Shown here: positions 23,394-24,081 of the stretch, piece by piece | Layout: each line of letters opens with the position of its first letter | Numbering within the stretch: the first letter of the stretch is position 1 | Position numbers and translations under genes: made by a program | The notes under the pieces: model-generated | Told to the model about the DNA's origin: nothing | The model's input: only the letters and a program-made list of their open reading frames with translations | Database searches by the model: none | Assembly: GCA_038240875.1 (NCBI GenBank) | Contig: JBBRGG010000014.1 | Span: 1 to 24,081 of the forward strand | Source: JBBRGG01 sp038240875 | GTDB lineage: Bacteria; Planctomycetota; Phycisphaerae; Phycisphaerales; UBA1924 | Direction: 5' to 3' | DNA length: 24,081 bases

Positions 23394-23694
23394 CAGTACA
23401 CATCAATCATCCGATGGCGGAAGCTACAAAGAGAACCTCAAGCGTGAGCGAGCGGGCTTTCTTCGTGGCTTATGCCTCAGGTGCATTGCCATTACTTGTG
23501 AGTGGAGGTGAAATGCGTCGTCTTTATAGTGGAAAGCCGGACGCCTCACCTACTTTAAAAAACTCCGTCTCTTCAGCGTCGGAGTACATGCTGAGTCCAG
23601 AGGTGTCGTCAGACGGCTGTTCGCGGTGTTATGTTGCCAATTACCTCATGCATGCCTCTTCATAAAGTGCTTGGCGAAATACTACTTATTTTTG
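23394..23694. other. Spacer with a doubtful short frame
   Basis: A 103-codon plus frame (23354-23665) crosses this stretch. It would begin inside the tandem repeat and run through the hairpin, with no ribosome binding site or recognisable domain, so I do not call a gene. A weak inverted repeat ACTCCG (23562-23567) / CGGAGT (23580-23585) is present. Confidence 0.45.
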
Positions 23695-23722
23695 TTGACA
23701 TCGTAAATCTGTGATGTAGATT
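23695..23722 (+). promoter_or_regulatory. Sigma70-like promoter for the last gene
   Basis: TTGACA (23695-23700, perfect -35), a 16-bp spacer and TAGATT (23717-23722) as -10. It is 98 bp upstream of the ATG at 23821. This is the best promoter match in the window. Confidence 0.6.
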
Positions 23723-23728
23723 AAATTT

Positions 23729-23746
23729 CACGAAGACAGCTTCGTG
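23729..23746 (+). promoter_or_regulatory. Hairpin at the expected 5' end of the last transcript
   Basis: CACGAAG (23729-23735), loop ACAG, CTTCGTG (23740-23746). Seven perfect pairs fall where transcription from the upstream promoter should begin. It could stabilise the 5' end or act as an operator. Confidence 0.45.
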
Positions 23747-23820
23747 GCAGAGACGTTCTCTGGACTGCCCAAGTTCACATGATCTTCCTCACCAGTCACA
23801 TCCTATCTAAGTAGCCTGCC

Positions 23821-24081
23821 ATGAAAATGACCAAAACGCTTGTCGTTACTACCCACGCAAATCGCAAGCACCTTTTCGGGATGATAGCCCTTACTGGTCT
23901 TGTCCTTGGGCTCGCTCAAGCACAAGTGCAGGCGGAGTCCGTCTTTGTGCCCAACTCTTCGTTCGAGTCGCCCGAGTTGGCCGATGGTACGTCGATCATT
24001 AACTCGGTCCCTGGTTGGACTTTCACGGGTTCCGGGGCCTTTCAGACCGGCATCTTAAATCACGATGACACTGCCTTTCTC
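23821..24081 (+). CDS. Exported protein, probable PEP-CTERM-type, cut by window end
   Basis: 87 codons are visible with no stop; the gene runs past the window. A long basic n-region (KMTKTLVVTTHANRKH) precedes a hydrophobic stretch, LFGMIALTGLVLGLAQA, with likely cleavage after QVQA (about residue 39). The mature start SVFVPNSSFESPELADGT and VPGWTFTGSGAFQ match the beta-sandwich opening seen in many planctomycete PEP-CTERM sorted proteins (an NxSFESP...PGW pattern). The sorting signal itself would be at the missing C-terminus, so this class is an inference. A good promoter and a leader hairpin precede it. There is no clear ribosome binding site. Confidence 0.75.
   Translation, partial: MKMTKTLVVTTHANRKHLFGMIALTGLVLGLAQAQVQAESVFVPNSSFESPELADGTSIINSVPGWTFTGSGAFQTGILNHDDTAFL

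Noticed and set aside
23354..23665. 103-residue protein gene after clpB
   Set aside because: It would start inside a tandem repeat, read through a perfect hairpin, lacks a ribosome binding site and shows no domain.

Overview
The window looks like part of a planctomycete chromosome, most likely Phycisphaerae. This is inferred from content, not from a database search. The pointers are a giant secreted serine protease ending in a doublet of NQDGGITGDDI-type dockerin-like motifs, a prepilin-type protein, a TlpA-like thioredoxin protein with a large extra N-terminal domain, a GYF-domain membrane protein and a probable PEP-CTERM-type exported protein. Many genes lack a clear Shine-Dalgarno site. 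No phage genes, complete transposon, CRISPR array or recognisable defence cassette was seen.

Left part (1-13.5 kb, all plus strand): a possible 3' scrap of an upstream gene; a 1615-residue subtilisin-like protease with a P domain, eight Ig-like repeats and a dockerin-like tail, followed by a good intrinsic terminator; a membrane Cache-type/HD-GYP c-di-GMP phosphodiesterase candidate; an M20D amidohydrolase; a three-TM coiled-coil protein of unknown function; an exported TlpA/ResA-like thioredoxin protein; a small unknown protein; and an FmdB-like small protein that has lost its zinc cysteines.

Middle (13.5-19.8 kb): a NERD-domain protein on the plus strand converges with, and overlaps, a block of minus-strand genes. 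Read from right to left, these are a short lipoprotein, a prepilin-like protein, a GYF plus membrane protein with a probable 1-nt frameshift, a BaiN/HI0933-type flavoprotein, tRNA-Ser(UGA), and a ChaN-like lipoprotein whose only ATG lies 3 nt after the tRNA.

Right part (19.8-24.1 kb): a gene-free leader of about 600 bp precedes a ClpB disaggregase with an unusual insertion in its second AAA+ module. A repeat- and hairpin-rich spacer of about 650 bp follows, then a sigma70-like promoter and the start of an exported protein cut by the window edge.

The most distinctive pattern is not a gene. A large share of the spacers, and two places inside the ChaN-like gene, carry a short degenerate tandem repeat with its own sequence and unit length (7, 9, 10, 13, 15, 16, 16-17 or 20 bp). 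The intragenic arrays keep multiples of three. This suggests frequent local tandem duplication in this genome. Otherwise the genes look like housekeeping or envelope functions with no shared pathway, and no convincing new multi-gene system was found.
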